A stretch of DNA of 64,000 bases from Cannabis sativa (GCF_029168945.1 NC_083609.1:22627501-22691500), one strand, 5' to 3'; shown: positions 11,165 through 23,006, numbered from the stretch's first letter. Numbers and translations: made by a program. The notes: generated by a model from the letters alone, not told the origin.

Positions 11165-13320
11165 CTTTGCAAGAGCAGCCTGCTTAGACTTGGTAGATCT
11201 AGATGTTGGAAGTTATTTTACCAGGAACTTAGATCTACTCACAAGTATGTTGATTTAACAACCTAAATATGAACTTCTAAAACGATAGAAAATTAAACAC
11301 ATAAAAGTATCAGAAATCTTACATTGGGTGCAGCGGAATATATGTCTCCTCCCACTCAGATCTCTAACCCTTGATTCCTTTCTGTCGCAGAGTATAATCA
11401 AGATCTGAGCCCGATAGTCCTTCTTTGTTGTTTCTGAATTCTACACAGCCTTCCTCACTATGATTGAGGTATTACTTGATGTGTGTGGGCACTACTCTAA
11501 CACTTATAGATTTCGAAACAGTGAAGGAATAGAGAGAGAGAGAGGGTGGCGGCTCAGAGAGAGTCTTGAGTGAGAAAATTCTGTCAGAATAATGTGTGTT
11601 CAAAACTGAAGCCTTTGTCTTCTATTTATAGAAGACCACCCAGGGCTATGGTTGAATTAATTGACATTTAAAATTGAAAAATCAATGAGAAAAGGGAAGC
11701 TTAAGTGGCCGGCCTTAGGCATTGTGGAAACAAAGCTTGCCACTTTTCCAACTTTCCTTTTCCTACATTGATAGTTTCCTGTTTTGTCAAAAACTGCCAA
11801 TTCCTTTGTTCAACCACATAATTAAAATTAATTATCAAATAATATAATATCATTTATTAATAATAAAACTAATTAAAGTTTCTTAATTAATAAACATGCC
11901 CCTTCAAAATCTCTATTTACTGTTTTGCCCTTAATAAGTGATAAATTCTCAAATAGACACAATCTATTTTGAGAATTATAATTGATTAATTATAATCAAT
12001 TAAATGAGTCTTACAAGTAATATTATCTCAACTAGTGGGGGGACCATGGTCTATATATCCGAGCTTCCAATGAGCAGATCTAGAATTTACTACTTAAATT
12101 CACTGACTTATTAATTCTTCGTTGAATCTACGCATAGAACTTAGAATTGCACTCTCAGTATATAGAATGCTCTATATGTTCCACCATATAGACACATCAT
12201 TAGTTATCCATTGTTATAATCCTAATGTGATCAATGATCCTCTATATGGATGATTTACACTGTAAAGGGACTTAATTACCGTAACACCCTACAATGTATT
12301 TTATCCTTAAAACACTTAACCCTGTATAAATGATACTTCAACTAAGTGAAATGAGTACTCCATCATTTATCTCGTTTGGTTAAGCTCGAAGGAAATCCCC
12401 CTTTGCTTACTATTCGCCAGATAGAAGCTATAGATTCCATATTTATGTTAGCGCTCCCACTTAATCGCACTATCGTGTTCCCAAAATGTACGTATCACCC
12501 TGACCCAAAAGTAGGCTTAACTAACAAATTAAAGAACACGAATAACACTCTTGAGATTGAGCCTAACCATATCAGGATTTCGATCATGTGATCTAGGATC
12601 AACTTAGTGATATTGAATTGAATAGATATTTACGGTAAGTTTTATAGATCTATTTCAAAGTTCGATATCGGTCCATTCCAATGCATACTCCATGCATCCA
12701 ACCTGAGCTTTACTTTAACCAATGTTCTGGAAAGAACATAGCATTTCTTCAAATGCAAGTAAACTCTGTTGTAGATTGTCATATCAGTAAAACCCAGTGT
12801 TCTGATAAATCTAGGAATCCTTTATTCACATAGTCATATTTACTTTCCACTGTGTTGACAACACAATAAACATGATCAAGTATGTGAAAGGGATTCGGAT
12901 GAATTTATAAATCAAATAGACAAACAATTGATTAAGTGAACCAAAACATACACAAATGAATGAAAAATACTTCTGTTATTTTATTGATATTGAATAATCT
13001 GGATTACATTGAAATAGAGTTTTATTTAGGGCATAAAACCCAATACTAGATTTATGAGACAAGACCCGAGACAATCGAGGAATCCCATCAATAGTATCGT
13101 CTGAGCCAATCCCATAAGGAACTATATTCACTTCTTGAAATGAAAAGGGATCACATAACTGTATATCCACACTGTGACCAGCTGAGGAAGGAGCAGAATT
13201 GCTCTCCGGTTTCATGGGAAGTGCATAAGACCCATTATTCGAATGCCCATTAACATGAGCATTATTACTACCACTACCAGGAAGATCATCATTTACAATG
13301 ACATTGTCTATAGATGATCT
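11165..13320 (-). pseudogene. coding exon of an unidentified gene, split by a solo LTR
   Basis: On the minus strand, 13320 down to 13051 is open and encodes a Ser/Asn/Gly-rich stretch (NDDLPGSGSNNAHVNGHSNN) followed by FSFQEVNIVPYGIGSDDTID and IPRLSRVLSHKS. The frame is interrupted by LTR G and resumes at 11203-11165 with STKSKQAALAK, ending at a canonical donor (GCAAAG then GTAAG). Without the LTR and one CTAGA copy, the reading frame is continuous. Upstream, an ATG at 13345-13347 is followed after eight codons by an in-frame TAA at 13321-13323, so the true start is uncertain. I do not recognise the family. The following intron (about 11027-11164) leads to the PI-synthase exon. Confidence 0.6.
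11204..13045 (-). mobile_element. solo copia LTR G
   Basis: 1842 bp, starting TGTTGGAAG and ending AAAACCCAATA on the plus strand (so minus orientation), with the same interior landmarks as the LTRs of C (for example GCTCGAAGGA and TGCATACTCCATGCATCC). It is flanked on both sides by the 5-bp duplication CTAGA (11199-11203 and 13046-13050). No internal region is present, so it is a product of LTR-LTR recombination. It lies inside a coding exon. Confidence 0.95.
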
Positions 13321-13347
13321 TTACGTTCTTGAGCGAATTCCCCCCAT

Positions 13348-14290
13348 AATTTTCAATAACTAACTACTATTCACAACTTCCATACAAAAATTTGAATAAC
13401 ACTAAGAGTAAAAGAACTAATTATGTATTATGAAAAGAATCAAATGCAACCAAAAAAAATAATAACTCCAAACTCAAAAAAGCTTACGGATTCATCAACA
13501 CTGAAACCTAAGCTCTACCAAAATTACCACAGTACCAATTATGATCACGACTGAAGCTCCAATCCATCAACTTATCTCAGTCAACAAGCTGAAACCAAAC
13601 CAAATCAAAATCAAGAACAAAGAAAGAAAAACCCAAGCCTTATTCCTGTGTTTCTCAGTAACAAAAACATACCTAAAAAGGTAGAGAGAATGAGAGAGGA
13701 GTTGGATCTGCAAGAGCATAAAGATATTTTTGTCTGTAATTTCTTGTTCAAATCAAAAATAGAGAGAAAGCTAACGGTGGTGAGATACTAACGATGGTCT
13801 TTGCGCGAAGGACAATAAGCGGAGCATTCCGCCCCTGATTCGTAGGCCGCCGAGAAGAGAAGGAAGACGGAAGTGGGGCTGTGGTCATCTCGGGATGCTA
13901 CGTTAGGGCTGGTGGCCGGTGAAGACCCAAGTGAGCTGAGCAGGATGGATACGCAAAGAAGGAGAGCGAGAGAGTGAGAACAAACAAAAAGTTATAACCT
14001 AGAGATTGATTTTTGGGTTTGGTTTTTTGAGTTTGTCGTGAGAAAAATTTGATTAGTGTTTTGGGTAGAAGAGAAAGGGAATTATTGGGAACCCTAGAAT
14101 TTTAGGTGCGGCTGTTTTGAGAGAGAGGGGAAAATTTGAAAAGTTTTGAATTTTGAAAATAGATGGCTGCCGTAGGTGTTGTAAAGATACTTTACTCACC
14201 TCTTCTTGGGCTGAATTGTTATTGGACCAAACTTTGTTGAAGAGAGGAAGGCAGAACAGAACCCAAGGGGAGAGAGAAAGGGGATTTCAT
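13348..14290 (-). promoter_or_regulatory. probable 5' leader and promoter side of the unidentified gene
   Basis: On the minus strand this holds CT-rich, plant 5'-UTR-like sequence. A possible UTR exon ends at a GTATG donor near 13672 and another at GTAAGC near 13485. A short open frame beginning MTTAPLPSSFSSRRPTNQ starts near 13890 and ends after about 46 codons; it may be a first exon or an upstream ORF. GC content is higher than in the surroundings. No TATA box was confidently placed. Confidence 0.4.
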
Positions 14291-15714
14291 TTTTTACAAA
14301 CTCTAATCTTTTAAATTAAGTTTTTTTTAACAATAGTACTTTTAAATATTGATTTTTTGAAGTATTTTAAATATTTAATTTTTTAAATTATTTATAATTA
14401 TAATTTATATTTTGTTTAATTATTATTAATGAATAAAATATTTTAAAAATAATGAAATAAAAATTTAAATTTAAATTTTTTAAAATAATGAAATAAAAAT
14501 TAAAACTTAAATTTTTAAAAATAATGAAATAACAAATTGTTGAATATTTTTAGTTAATATTTATTATAAAATTCAAATTATATACCATAAATATTTTAAA
14601 TAATATCTATTAAGTCTAGTTAATTTTAAAAAATATATTTTTTTATGTAAATTTATAAACATAAAAATTAATCCTAAATAAAAGTTTAATTTTTAAATTC
14701 GTATAAATATTTAAAATTAAAAATCTTTATAACTAACAAAAATAATAATAAAAAAAATCATAATTCTTTGATGTGTTTATCAAAAATGTGTTAAATACTG
14801 TAAATTACAAAATTTTATCTCATGTGATAAGTTACAATATATTTAAGGCAAAAACTATATTTTAGTTATATGTGTAAATTGAAAAAAAAAAAATAAATAA
14901 AAAATTAAGCATATCTCACGTGTAGCTTACACACGCGCTACTGCATTCAAATTTATTATTATCACTAGTTTTTAGACGTGCGTTGCACGTGTAACATATA
15001 TAATTAAATATCGTATTTAATTTTAGTTTATATTTTTTTTTTTGGTTAAATGTAAACATGAAAAATTAAAATTTTCTTATTTAAAATTAGTAATACTTTT
15101 AAATAATTTGATTAATGCAATACACATGGCAACCAAATGCTCAAAGTGTTTAGCTTCAATTATATAGTATATATAAATAATGAGAATGTAAAAAACACAT
15201 TTATTACTTACAATAATGTGTATTAAATATTATTCATATATATTTTTAAGTATTATATCACATTTTATTGTAGTTGAGATTAATTATACAGATAATGTGT
15301 AAAATATGTGTAATTTAAATGTTTCTCAACATTTATAACTAAACTAATTTTAATATGTTAATAAATAAGTTTGGAACAAAAAATATATAAAATAATAAAA
15401 ATTTATATCGATTGAATTATAGACTTTGCTTGTGAAATAAAAATGTTGTAGTAAAATAGATTTGAAAAAAAAAGGTCTGCCCTATCATGTTAAATTTTAT
15501 TTTAGACATCCTGTTTTAAAAAATGATAAAAAGGATCATCTGATAATTAAAATGTTAAAAATAATGTCCTTAACATATTTTTAGTGAATTTTTTCTTTAA
15601 AAAGAGTAACAGTATTGTCTATTTTAAACAATTAAAATTTTTAAATCATTTACAATCTAATTTAAGCTCAATTAAAATAAAATCCGACTAAAATTGTATC
15701 TAGAACACTATTTT
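14291..15714. other. AT-rich intergenic sequence
   Basis: Very A+T rich with no supported gene. A near-palindrome, GTGCGTTGCACGTG, lies near 14980-14993. Confidence 0.6.
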
Positions 15715-16040
15715 TTAACATTTGTAATTGTTACACATATGATCTTAATAAAAAAAAGTGGTGGCAGAAGTATTTTACCTTACGATTTTGTTGTCGTAGT
15801 ACTATTTTTTGATTGTTAAATGTCAATTAAGCCCATTAAGTGACAACTCAGAAATTGGTGTTTACAATTTTCTTCAACTTATTTAATATGTGATATAATG
15901 ATATGTCAACACGTGTTTTTGAGTTGACACTTAATAGTCAAAAAATAGTACAATTGTAGCAAAATCGTAAGATAAAATACTTTTTCCGTCTCTATTTTTT
16001 TATTAGGGTCACATGTGTAACAATTGTAAATATTAAAAGA
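15715..16040. mobile_element. foldback (MITE-like) element
   Basis: The left arm (about 15715-15835, with TGTAATTGTTACACAT and TACGATTTTGTTG) is an imperfect inverted copy of the right arm (about 15915-16036, with CAAAATCGTAAGATAA and ACATGTGTAACAATTG). The arms are about 120 bp around a loop of about 80 bp. Weaker complementarity continues outward on both sides, so the true ends are uncertain. No transposase is present. Confidence 0.7.
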
Positions 16041-16761
16041 GTGTTGATGTAAATATCCCGTAAAATTAAAATGTTGTGGTGGAAATATGTTCAAAAGAAA
16101 AAAAGTCAAGGTTTAGACAATTTATTTTTTTCTTGTAATAGTATTGGTATGTAGGCATCTTGAGAGCACTTAGGAATAAGATATAATAGACCCAACAAAA
16201 TTGTTATGGGTGATTCCTACAATGCAACCTCTTAAAAGAGGTATAATGGTGCACCTCTAGTTGTTTCGGTATCCAGAAGAATTTTTTAGTTTATTTTTTT
16301 TTATAGTCACGTACGTTATAATTATTTGAGACATTCTGTAAATTTTGAGAAATTCAGAATAATTTATAAAAAGTAAATAATGTTCAAACAATCTATTTCA
16401 TACGCGTATAAAATAAAAATTATATTTTTGGTGTGTTTACTTTAATTTTTTAAAATCTTGCAAGTTGTCTTATATAATTACAACTTATATTATCATAAAA
16501 AAATTAAATAAAAAATTCTCTCAAATGCTGAAACAAATAAAAGTGTATCAATATATTCCTTTTAGAAAACATATTGTAGAATTTTCTAATAGTTATAGTA
16601 GCTTGAAAAGATGTCTAACCAAATTGATGAAGAAAATATATATATCTATTCTATATAAATGTTTAACCAAATTGATGAAGAAAATATATATCTATTCTAT
16701 ATAAAATGTGGCTATGTAACATAATTCTTAGTTTAACAATGTTTTTAAGTATATATATCTT
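16041..16761. repeat. AT-rich spacer with a 48-bp direct duplication
   Basis: 16611-16658 and 16659-16704 are tandem copies, both containing AACCAAATTGATGAAGAAAA. The rest is low-complexity AT sequence without a supported gene. Confidence 0.7.
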
Positions 16762-17066
16762 GGCATAAGTACCAAATGTTTGTAAAACTATAATTTTTCT
16801 CTAATTTTGTCGGTACAGCCTCTGTTATTGTCTTAGACAGGACACATATAAAGTCTAAATTCTATATCATTGAGTCTAGATAAAAATATGTAATATCAGT
16901 TACTTCTAAATATTTTTTTTAATAAATTTAAAATAGAGTCTGTACTGAAGAAACTGGAAAAAAATTACAGTTTTACAAACATGGGGTACTTATGCCGCTA
17001 AAAATAAATTTTGGATTTATGCAGCTTACAAACTTAAAACATTGGGTACTTATACCACTATTTACC
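16762..17066. mobile_element. MITE-like inverted repeat
   Basis: The left end GGCATAAGTACCAAATGTTT is matched in inverted orientation by the right end near 16975-16996 (AAACATGGGGTACTTATGCC), and the complementarity extends through about 40 bp of each arm. A second related end, CATTGGGTACTTATACCACT, lies at 17041-17060, suggesting nested or duplicated termini. Confidence 0.7.
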
Positions 17067-18028
17067 TTAAATTTAATTAAAAAAAAAACTAATGAAATTG
17101 AAAAACTCAAAAAAGAGAAAAAGAAAAAATTTAAGGTAAATATTGGGTTTGACTTGAAATGTGAAAAACTCAGAAAAGAGAAAAAGAAAAAATAGCACTC
17201 TATTTATCTCAGGCAAAAAACAAAAAATAAAAAATAAAAGTTACCCTCTCACATCACATGCAACTCACATCACATGCAAGTTCACCATTTACCAAACTAT
17301 TGGAAACTATAAAAAACGCACTGTTTTGGTTGACGTTTAGGATCAACAGTATAAATATTGACTCTTTTTATATATGTAAGATAACAACTCTAAATCACAT
17401 CACTTCTTGGCAAGTTTGAAATTTTTAGCAATTGCCAATGTACAAGCTTGTCATCTCAATTTCCTGTTGCTACTATTTAATGAGGGCTTAAGTAGATTGC
17501 ATTCAAATATGTATGTATAAACACATATGGTATTTTTTATCAGTTCAAACTTCTGAACATAGTTTTCAAAGAATATTCACAAGAATGACTTGAATTGGCC
17601 CACTATGAAAGAAAGAAAAAAAAAATAACATAACATATATACTATCATGAACTGGTATACAGAGAATTGGGGTATGTATTAATTTCCTATTATAAAAATC
17701 AATATCAAAAGTTGAAATAACAATCAACTCCATTTCAACAAAATTTGGGAAGATTTTAGAATTACTTCATAAAATCAGTAGGCTTATTTCACCAAAATTT
17801 GGAAACCTAAATAGGAGCCTTAAGGGTCCATCTCAATCAACTCCATTTTTAAATGAGAATATAAGTTCATAGTTGCAAAAAGATTGAAAATGAGTTAGAA
17901 TCGAAATTTGATATCCAAGGTTCACAAATTACCATTCTTAAGAAGACATTTAGATTGTATATGATAGGGAATCGTTTTTAATATGAAATAAAGCAAAAAC
18001 TATTATAAGTTTATTCTTTTTCAAAATC
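17067..18028. other. intergenic sequence with low-complexity tracts
   Basis: Contains duplicated A/G-rich tracts (AGAGAAAAAGAAAAAA at about 17117 and 17177) and ATCACATGCAA-type repeats near 17255-17280. No coding exon is supported; the 67-codon frame here is low complexity. Confidence 0.55.
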
Positions 18029-19221
18029 TTAGAAACAGGATTCTCCAACTTCTGCATTATAAGTAGACACCAACATTTCAGGCATGCCTAATCCTCCCTT
18101 AGGCCCCTCTCCTCTAATAACCACAACCTTCCCCTGAACAATAAAATTTTAACAAAAAGTTAATACAACATTCAACTTGTTGACTCCAATAAAATGATAC
18201 GATGTTAAAAAAAGCAAAAGCAAACAAACTGGGATATGATTAGTTAATAGAAAAAAAAAAAAAGGAGGCCCAATAAGACTGGTTTAATTAGTATGTATTG
18301 ATTACATATACTATGAAAGTCGTGGCCTACAAATACAAATAGAAATATTTACCTTAACGGCCCGTTTGGTACGCAGGACTGGATTGGGTTAGACAGGCTA
18401 ATTTGTCCAATCCAATGTTTGGGCATGTTAGAAGTCTGGATAACTAATCCAGTTAACCTCATCTGTCTGGGATTATTTATCCCATCCAGCAGGGTGAGAT
18501 AAATAATCCCATACAGGTGAGATTTTTTTGTATCGGTTTTTTTTTAACTTTAATTTTATTAATATATTTTAAATTTAACTATTATTTAAAGGAAATAATT
18601 ATCACACATTTATTTATACATTTTCTTTATCAAAAACTTATTCATTAAAATTAGTGAAAATGTATAATTTTTAATTATTATACATAAGTTTTTAAAATTT
18701 AGAATATTATTAATTAAATAATAGTTACTTAAATTGATTTTAAGAAAACAAATATGACAATAAAATTATATATTATTTTTAAATTACTAAAAAATTTATA
18801 TAAATATTTTAAAAAATTAATATTTATATTAAATTAGTGATTAAATTAGTGTTTAAGATAAATAATTTTATATTATTTAATTATTTTTATTTTACTATTT
18901 TATTATATATTTATGATATATTCTTAATTATATATGATGTATTATTTTTTTTGCTACGAATTATTTATTTTTATTTATTTATTATTATATATTTTTATTT
19001 AATTTAAATTTAACTTTTTCTAAAAAGAAATAAATAAAATAGTCCAGTCTATTGTTAAACCAAACACAGGATTACTTTCAGCATAATCCAATCTTGTCCA
19101 GTCCAATCCAATCTTTTTCAATCCAATTCAGTCCAATCCTGCGTATCAAACGGGCCCTAAAAGTGTTAGTTTAGCTAGAAGCATTGATTTCTCGCCTTTA
19201 AAGGCAAGTGCAAGACTTGGA
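18029..19221 (-). pseudogene. dihydroxy-acid dehydratase (DHAD) pseudogene, two exon remnants
   Basis: DHAD is the Fe-S dehydratase of branched-chain amino-acid synthesis in plastids. On the minus strand, after the acceptor GTTCAG at 18134, the exon reads GKVVVIRGEGPKGGLGMPEM, the hallmark C-terminal DHAD segment (the usual Pro after GG is Leu here). It then diverges and stops at 18029-18031. Upstream, 19221-19165 encodes ALAFKGEKSMLLA, which lines up with the preceding DHAD segment (family pattern ALVFEGEEAMIAA). A MITE (18358-19157) fills most of the gap. The first match is strong; the second is weaker. No other DHAD exons were found, so this is a decayed fragment. Confidence 0.6.
18358..19157. 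mobile_element. PIF/Harbinger-type MITE with TAA target duplication
   Basis: 800 bp. The left terminus CGGCCCGTTTGGTACGCAGG and the inverted right terminus (CCTGCGTATCAAACGGGCCC) match over about 28 bp with few differences, flanked by TAA on both sides (18355-18357, 19158-19160). The interior is extremely AT-rich and non-coding. The TWA-type duplication fits PIF/Harbinger. Confidence 0.88.
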
Positions 19222-19552
19222 AAACATTCATCAATAACTCTCAAGAAAATAACTTCAATAAAGAATTTCAAGGACAATTTAATTGACAAAGACATGTAGA
19301 ATATGAAAGAGACTTGAGAAATAATTTTCCTCTTTGCAAGTAATTTCAATTTTGTGAATTAATTCATCGCGTTCACAAGAGAGGAACTCAGCTATTTCTT
19401 CTCATCGTCCAATGTAAACTCAACATGAGTAAGACACGTTCAGCAATACCCAAATTATGACTTCTAATAATTGAATATATATACATATAAAAACAAAATA
19501 AAAGAAAAATTACCCCCTAGAAGCTTTGGCTTTGCAAAATGTCTAGCTACGA
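19222..19552. other. non-coding flank of the DHAD relic
   Basis: No supported exon. A 67-codon minus frame overlaps the DHAD remnant but shows no family match in this part. Confidence 0.5.
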
Positions 19553-19867
19553 GCATGTTTGGTATTGTTTTCTGTTTTTTGTTTTAAAAAATTGTTTTTA
19601 GAAATAAGAACAAAAAATAGTTTTTGAAGTTTTTAAAACACAAGTCACGTTTGGTTAGTGATTTTTAAAAACAATATTGACCTAAAGTGAATTGGTTTTT
19701 AAAACAGAAAACAACATTTTGTTGTTTTCAAAATTCTTGTTTTTTGTAACTTTGTTTTCTGAAAACTGTTTTTAAAAAACAAGGCCAAACAAGCCAAATT
19801 GTTTTTAAAAACAATTTTCTGTTTTTAAAAACAAAAAACAGTTTTTTAGTTATGATGCCAAACATGC
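19553..19867. mobile_element. AT-rich MITE with GCATGTTTGG termini
   Basis: The left end GCATGTTTGGTATTGTTTTC pairs with the right end (GATGCCAAACATGC). The arms extend through runs of TTTTTAAAAACA-type sequence, so the element folds almost completely on itself. No clear target duplication was found. Confidence 0.72.
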
Positions 19868-20054
19868 ACTTTGTTTTTTGTTCTTTCGCTGCTAAATGAA
19901 ATGAAAAAACATGCTAAATCAACAAATAATTCGTATAATTCCTAACCAGGTTATATATATATTGATGGAATGGAAGGTGCCAAAGACACCCAATTCATTA
20001 GAAAAAGTTAAAAACCAATCAAAACAGCCTCAGAACAAATCCTGCAATCTCTAA

Positions 20055-20292
20055 GGGCTCGTTTGGAACGCCGTATTAGGTCGTATTGTATTGTATTATA
20101 TTAAATTGTATTTTATGCAATATTTTTATGTAAAACTATATGTAGTATTAACTTTTATGGACACCTAAATATATAATATTTTAGTATAAATTAAAGTTTA
20201 ACATAGTATTATATAAAAATATGATATATAATCCAATTCAATATAATACAATACAATACAATACGACCTAATACGGCGTTCCTAACGAGTCC
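20055..20292. mobile_element. short PIF/Harbinger-type MITE, 238 bp
   Basis: The left end GGGCTCGTTTGGAACGCCGT and the inverted right end (ACGGCGTTCCTAACGAGTCC) are followed inward by complementary ATTAGGTCGTATTGTATTG arms of about 45 bp. TAA flanks both ends (20052-20054, 20293-20295). Confidence 0.88.
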
Positions 20293-20362
20293 TAAAACTA
20301 CTTAATAAGACAGCACATAAATAAGATAAGTCCAAAAACTAAAGTAAAATACAAACATCATA

Positions 20363-20735
20363 GCAAGAAGCTCTTGAGCTCAACAACCACTTGCTCCACA
20401 TCAGACTTCCACTCCTTGAAATCGTCAAGAATTTCATCGTCGTCCAACTCCTTTAAGTATATCATTCATGTGCACTTGTTCAATCTCGACCAGTTCGCAA
20501 TGTTATGAGCAGAGAAGTTGCTCAATTTGGGACCTTAAATAATTCTCACTCCAAACTATTTGAACTTTGTGAATACAACCTGTAACTTTAGCTGGATAAG
20601 ATTAATGTCCCTCTTTCCAAAGTCTTGAACTACCCGAGAATTGTCACAATAAAACACCACATGTTGATTTTTAAGTAAGAGAGCTTTCTCAGCAGCCAAA
20701 CACATTGTAATAGCCTCACCAATAAGTTTTTTTAA
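20363..20735 (-). pseudogene. RNase H-like domain relic (RVT_3 type)
   Basis: Minus-strand frames read CLAAEKALLLKNQHVVFYCD, NSRVVQDFGKRDIN and, after a stop, SAHNIANWSRLN, then LDDFKEWKSDVEQVV before a final TGA. The Asp in YCDNS and the AHN.A.W pattern resemble the RNase H domain of plant LINE-derived proteins. Two in-frame stops break it. Family assignment is tentative. Confidence 0.5.
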
Positions 20736-21550
20736 CCACTATACATGTAAAAAAAATGGTCCTAACAACGCAAGAAAGTGAAACACCTTTACAATATCCA
20801 AAAGATAACAACAATTACAACTCAAATCCAACTCAAAACTTTGCACTTCAGTCGTAATTATGACCCATATAATTTAAATCTACATAGATCATCTGCAACA
20901 TTTATATCACATAATCGATGTTTAAAAAGAAGTCCCTACATTACTAAACTTTGCTTATGTCACACATGCTGATATTTTTTATTTTGTCTAATTAATTGTC
21001 AAATTAACAATATTATATTACAAAGTGATTGAAACACTGTAGATGTACTTAGAAGAAAAATATACGCAAAGCTATATCACTTGAGTGAAACATGAGATAT
21101 CATACAATAATAATCATCTAAGAAAGCAAGAAAAAGAGGTTGAAAGTAAAAATTTCATTCAAGTAACCATTATTATGTAAAAGAAGGGGCATCCAAGACA
21201 GTGTAAAAAAAACATTTAAAATAAATAATATTCACCTTCAAAGTGAGACGAAATGTATCAAAAATCTTGGTAATAGTCCATGAATCAGGCTTACCAATTA
21301 AAGATTAGGAAGAACAATTTTATTTCGTAGCAAAAAATATAGGAATAAGAAATGGAATGGAATGAAATTTAAAATGCATAAAAAAAATTGATACATTGGA
21401 ATGATCATTCTTTTTTTTTAAAAATAGAATAGTCATTCCACCAAAATAGTGGAAAGAACATTCCATTCGAATGCCATTCTAATACTTTAAAATGCAACAG
21501 AAATAGAATGAAAATTGTTTACTTTCCATTTCATATTCCTATGAACACAA
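20736..21550. other. intergenic AT-rich sequence
   Basis: No supported gene. Around 21355-21530 is a loose inverted arrangement of AATGGAATG / CATTCCATT words, possibly another worn MITE, but the ends could not be fixed. Confidence 0.45.
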
Positions 21551-21890
21551 ATAACAATTATCTTTACGAAAAAAAAAATTGAACATAAAGTCACGAAGAA
21601 ATACTGAATAAGAACACACATAATATAACTAAATTTAAAGGACCAGTAATTACCATCAGTTATTCCTCAGTAATGCAAATACCTTGTGTTTCAGTTCAGT
21701 CATTCCACAAGCTTCGGCCAATAACAATTATCTTTACGAAAAAAAAAATTGAACATAAAGTCACGAAGAAATATTGAATAAGAACACACATAATATAACT
21801 AAATTTAAAGGACCAGTAATTACCATCAGTTATTCCTCAGTAATGCAAATACCTTGTGTTTCAGTTCAGTCATTCCACAAGCTTCGGCCA
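21551..21890. repeat. 170-bp tandem direct duplication
   Basis: 21551-21720 and 21721-21890 are identical apart from one seen difference (AATACTGAAT versus AATATTGAAT), with no spacer. Each copy holds CCACAAGCTTCGGCCA at its right end. On the minus strand the right end reads as a possible short exon (VLAEACGMTELKHK) followed by a GTATT donor-like sequence; this is weak. Confidence 0.93.
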
Positions 21891-22979
21891 ATACCTTAAT
21901 AATCGTGTCCGCTATTCAATAACATTGCGGATACAAAGAATTAAAACAGACAAATAGAGTTTATATGTTCTATCTCCAATCATCGCTGGTACAATAATGA
22001 TGAAAGCAATCGAGTTTCCTTGGCTTTCTGCAATTGGAATGGAATGTTTTGTTTACTATCTCCAATATATAATCCAAACTTAAAACCATACTCGTAGTTG
22101 GAGGGCTTTAGAGATGAGATTGGCACTTTTTCACCAAAACTCCTCACCGTTTGCTCAGATTTGAATGTTAAACGTCAAATCCCAAATCACATTGCAGGAG
22201 AAGAGGAATTAACATTTAGAATTAGGGGTACTGTATTGAAAATAATTTATTTAGAGATTTTTTCTATAATAAACTAATAAAGGCAACATTTTACATTTAT
22301 ACTCTATAAAGGAAAAATAAACATAAATAGAAAATAAAAGTTTCTATTTACAAAAATACTAGCTTAACAAAAAAAACAAGGAGGAAACTCCTTCTTCTCG
22401 GTGAGGAAACACCCCAATCCACCAAATCCCCACTGTTTTCTTTCAGAAACCAGGTAAATCAGCTCAAATCAAGATGTAGATCTCAAGGAAAAAGCAATAA
22501 AATCCCGAAAAATCCAAATACAAAAAGGAAAAAAGAAAAAAAAACAGAGATATCGACCTCCATTGCTGTAAAAAAAATGCAAAAATAACCTACAAACAAA
22601 AAATGAAAGCGTACAGAGGAGAGGATTTGAAGAAGGAGATCGGAAAAAATTGAATCTTACCCATAATCGAATCAGAGAAAAAATTCAAGGTACAAAAATA
22701 TGAAAAAATAAACATCATCTAAGCTTCCAGAAAAAAACTAGAACGCAACCACAAAACAACATTTTAAAATCACCCAGACATAAGCAGCCTAAAAGATGAA
22801 CAACCGGGAAAAAACATATTAACAATAATCTGCAAAACAAAAATTACTAAAAAAATTGTTAACTGTCAAATAAAATTAAACAACACTAAAATTACTAAAA
22901 ATAAACATTAAAACAACTGTTTGAAAAAAGTCAATAGAACACTAAAAGAACAATCAAACAACGAATTAAAAACAAGGAA
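21891..22979. other. host sequence up to the copia nest, no clear gene
   Basis: AT-rich with A-runs. 22370-22700 has CT/GA-rich stretches that could be the 5' end of a transcript, but no exon with a recognisable product was found. The sequence continues on the far side of the nest at 42038. Confidence 0.4.
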
Positions 22980-23006
22980 AAAATGTTATAAAAATACAAA
23001 ACCTTC
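22980..23006 (+). repeat. 27-bp direct repeat, left copy, at the edge of copia A
   Basis: Begins AAAATGTTATAAAAATACAA and ends AACCTTC; the identical 27 bp follows the 3' LTR of A at 42011-42037. A copia target duplication is normally 5 bp. Here the copy abuts LTR position 31 rather than the TGTTAGG end. Confidence 0.9.

Noticed and set aside
14970..15000. Near-palindrome GTGCGTTGCACGTG
   Set aside because: Noted as a possible terminus of a transposon, but no partner end or target duplication could be found.
16992..17195. 67-codon plus-strand frame rich in Lys and Glu
   Set aside because: Encoded by low-complexity A/G tracts within and beside a MITE; no codon or homology support.
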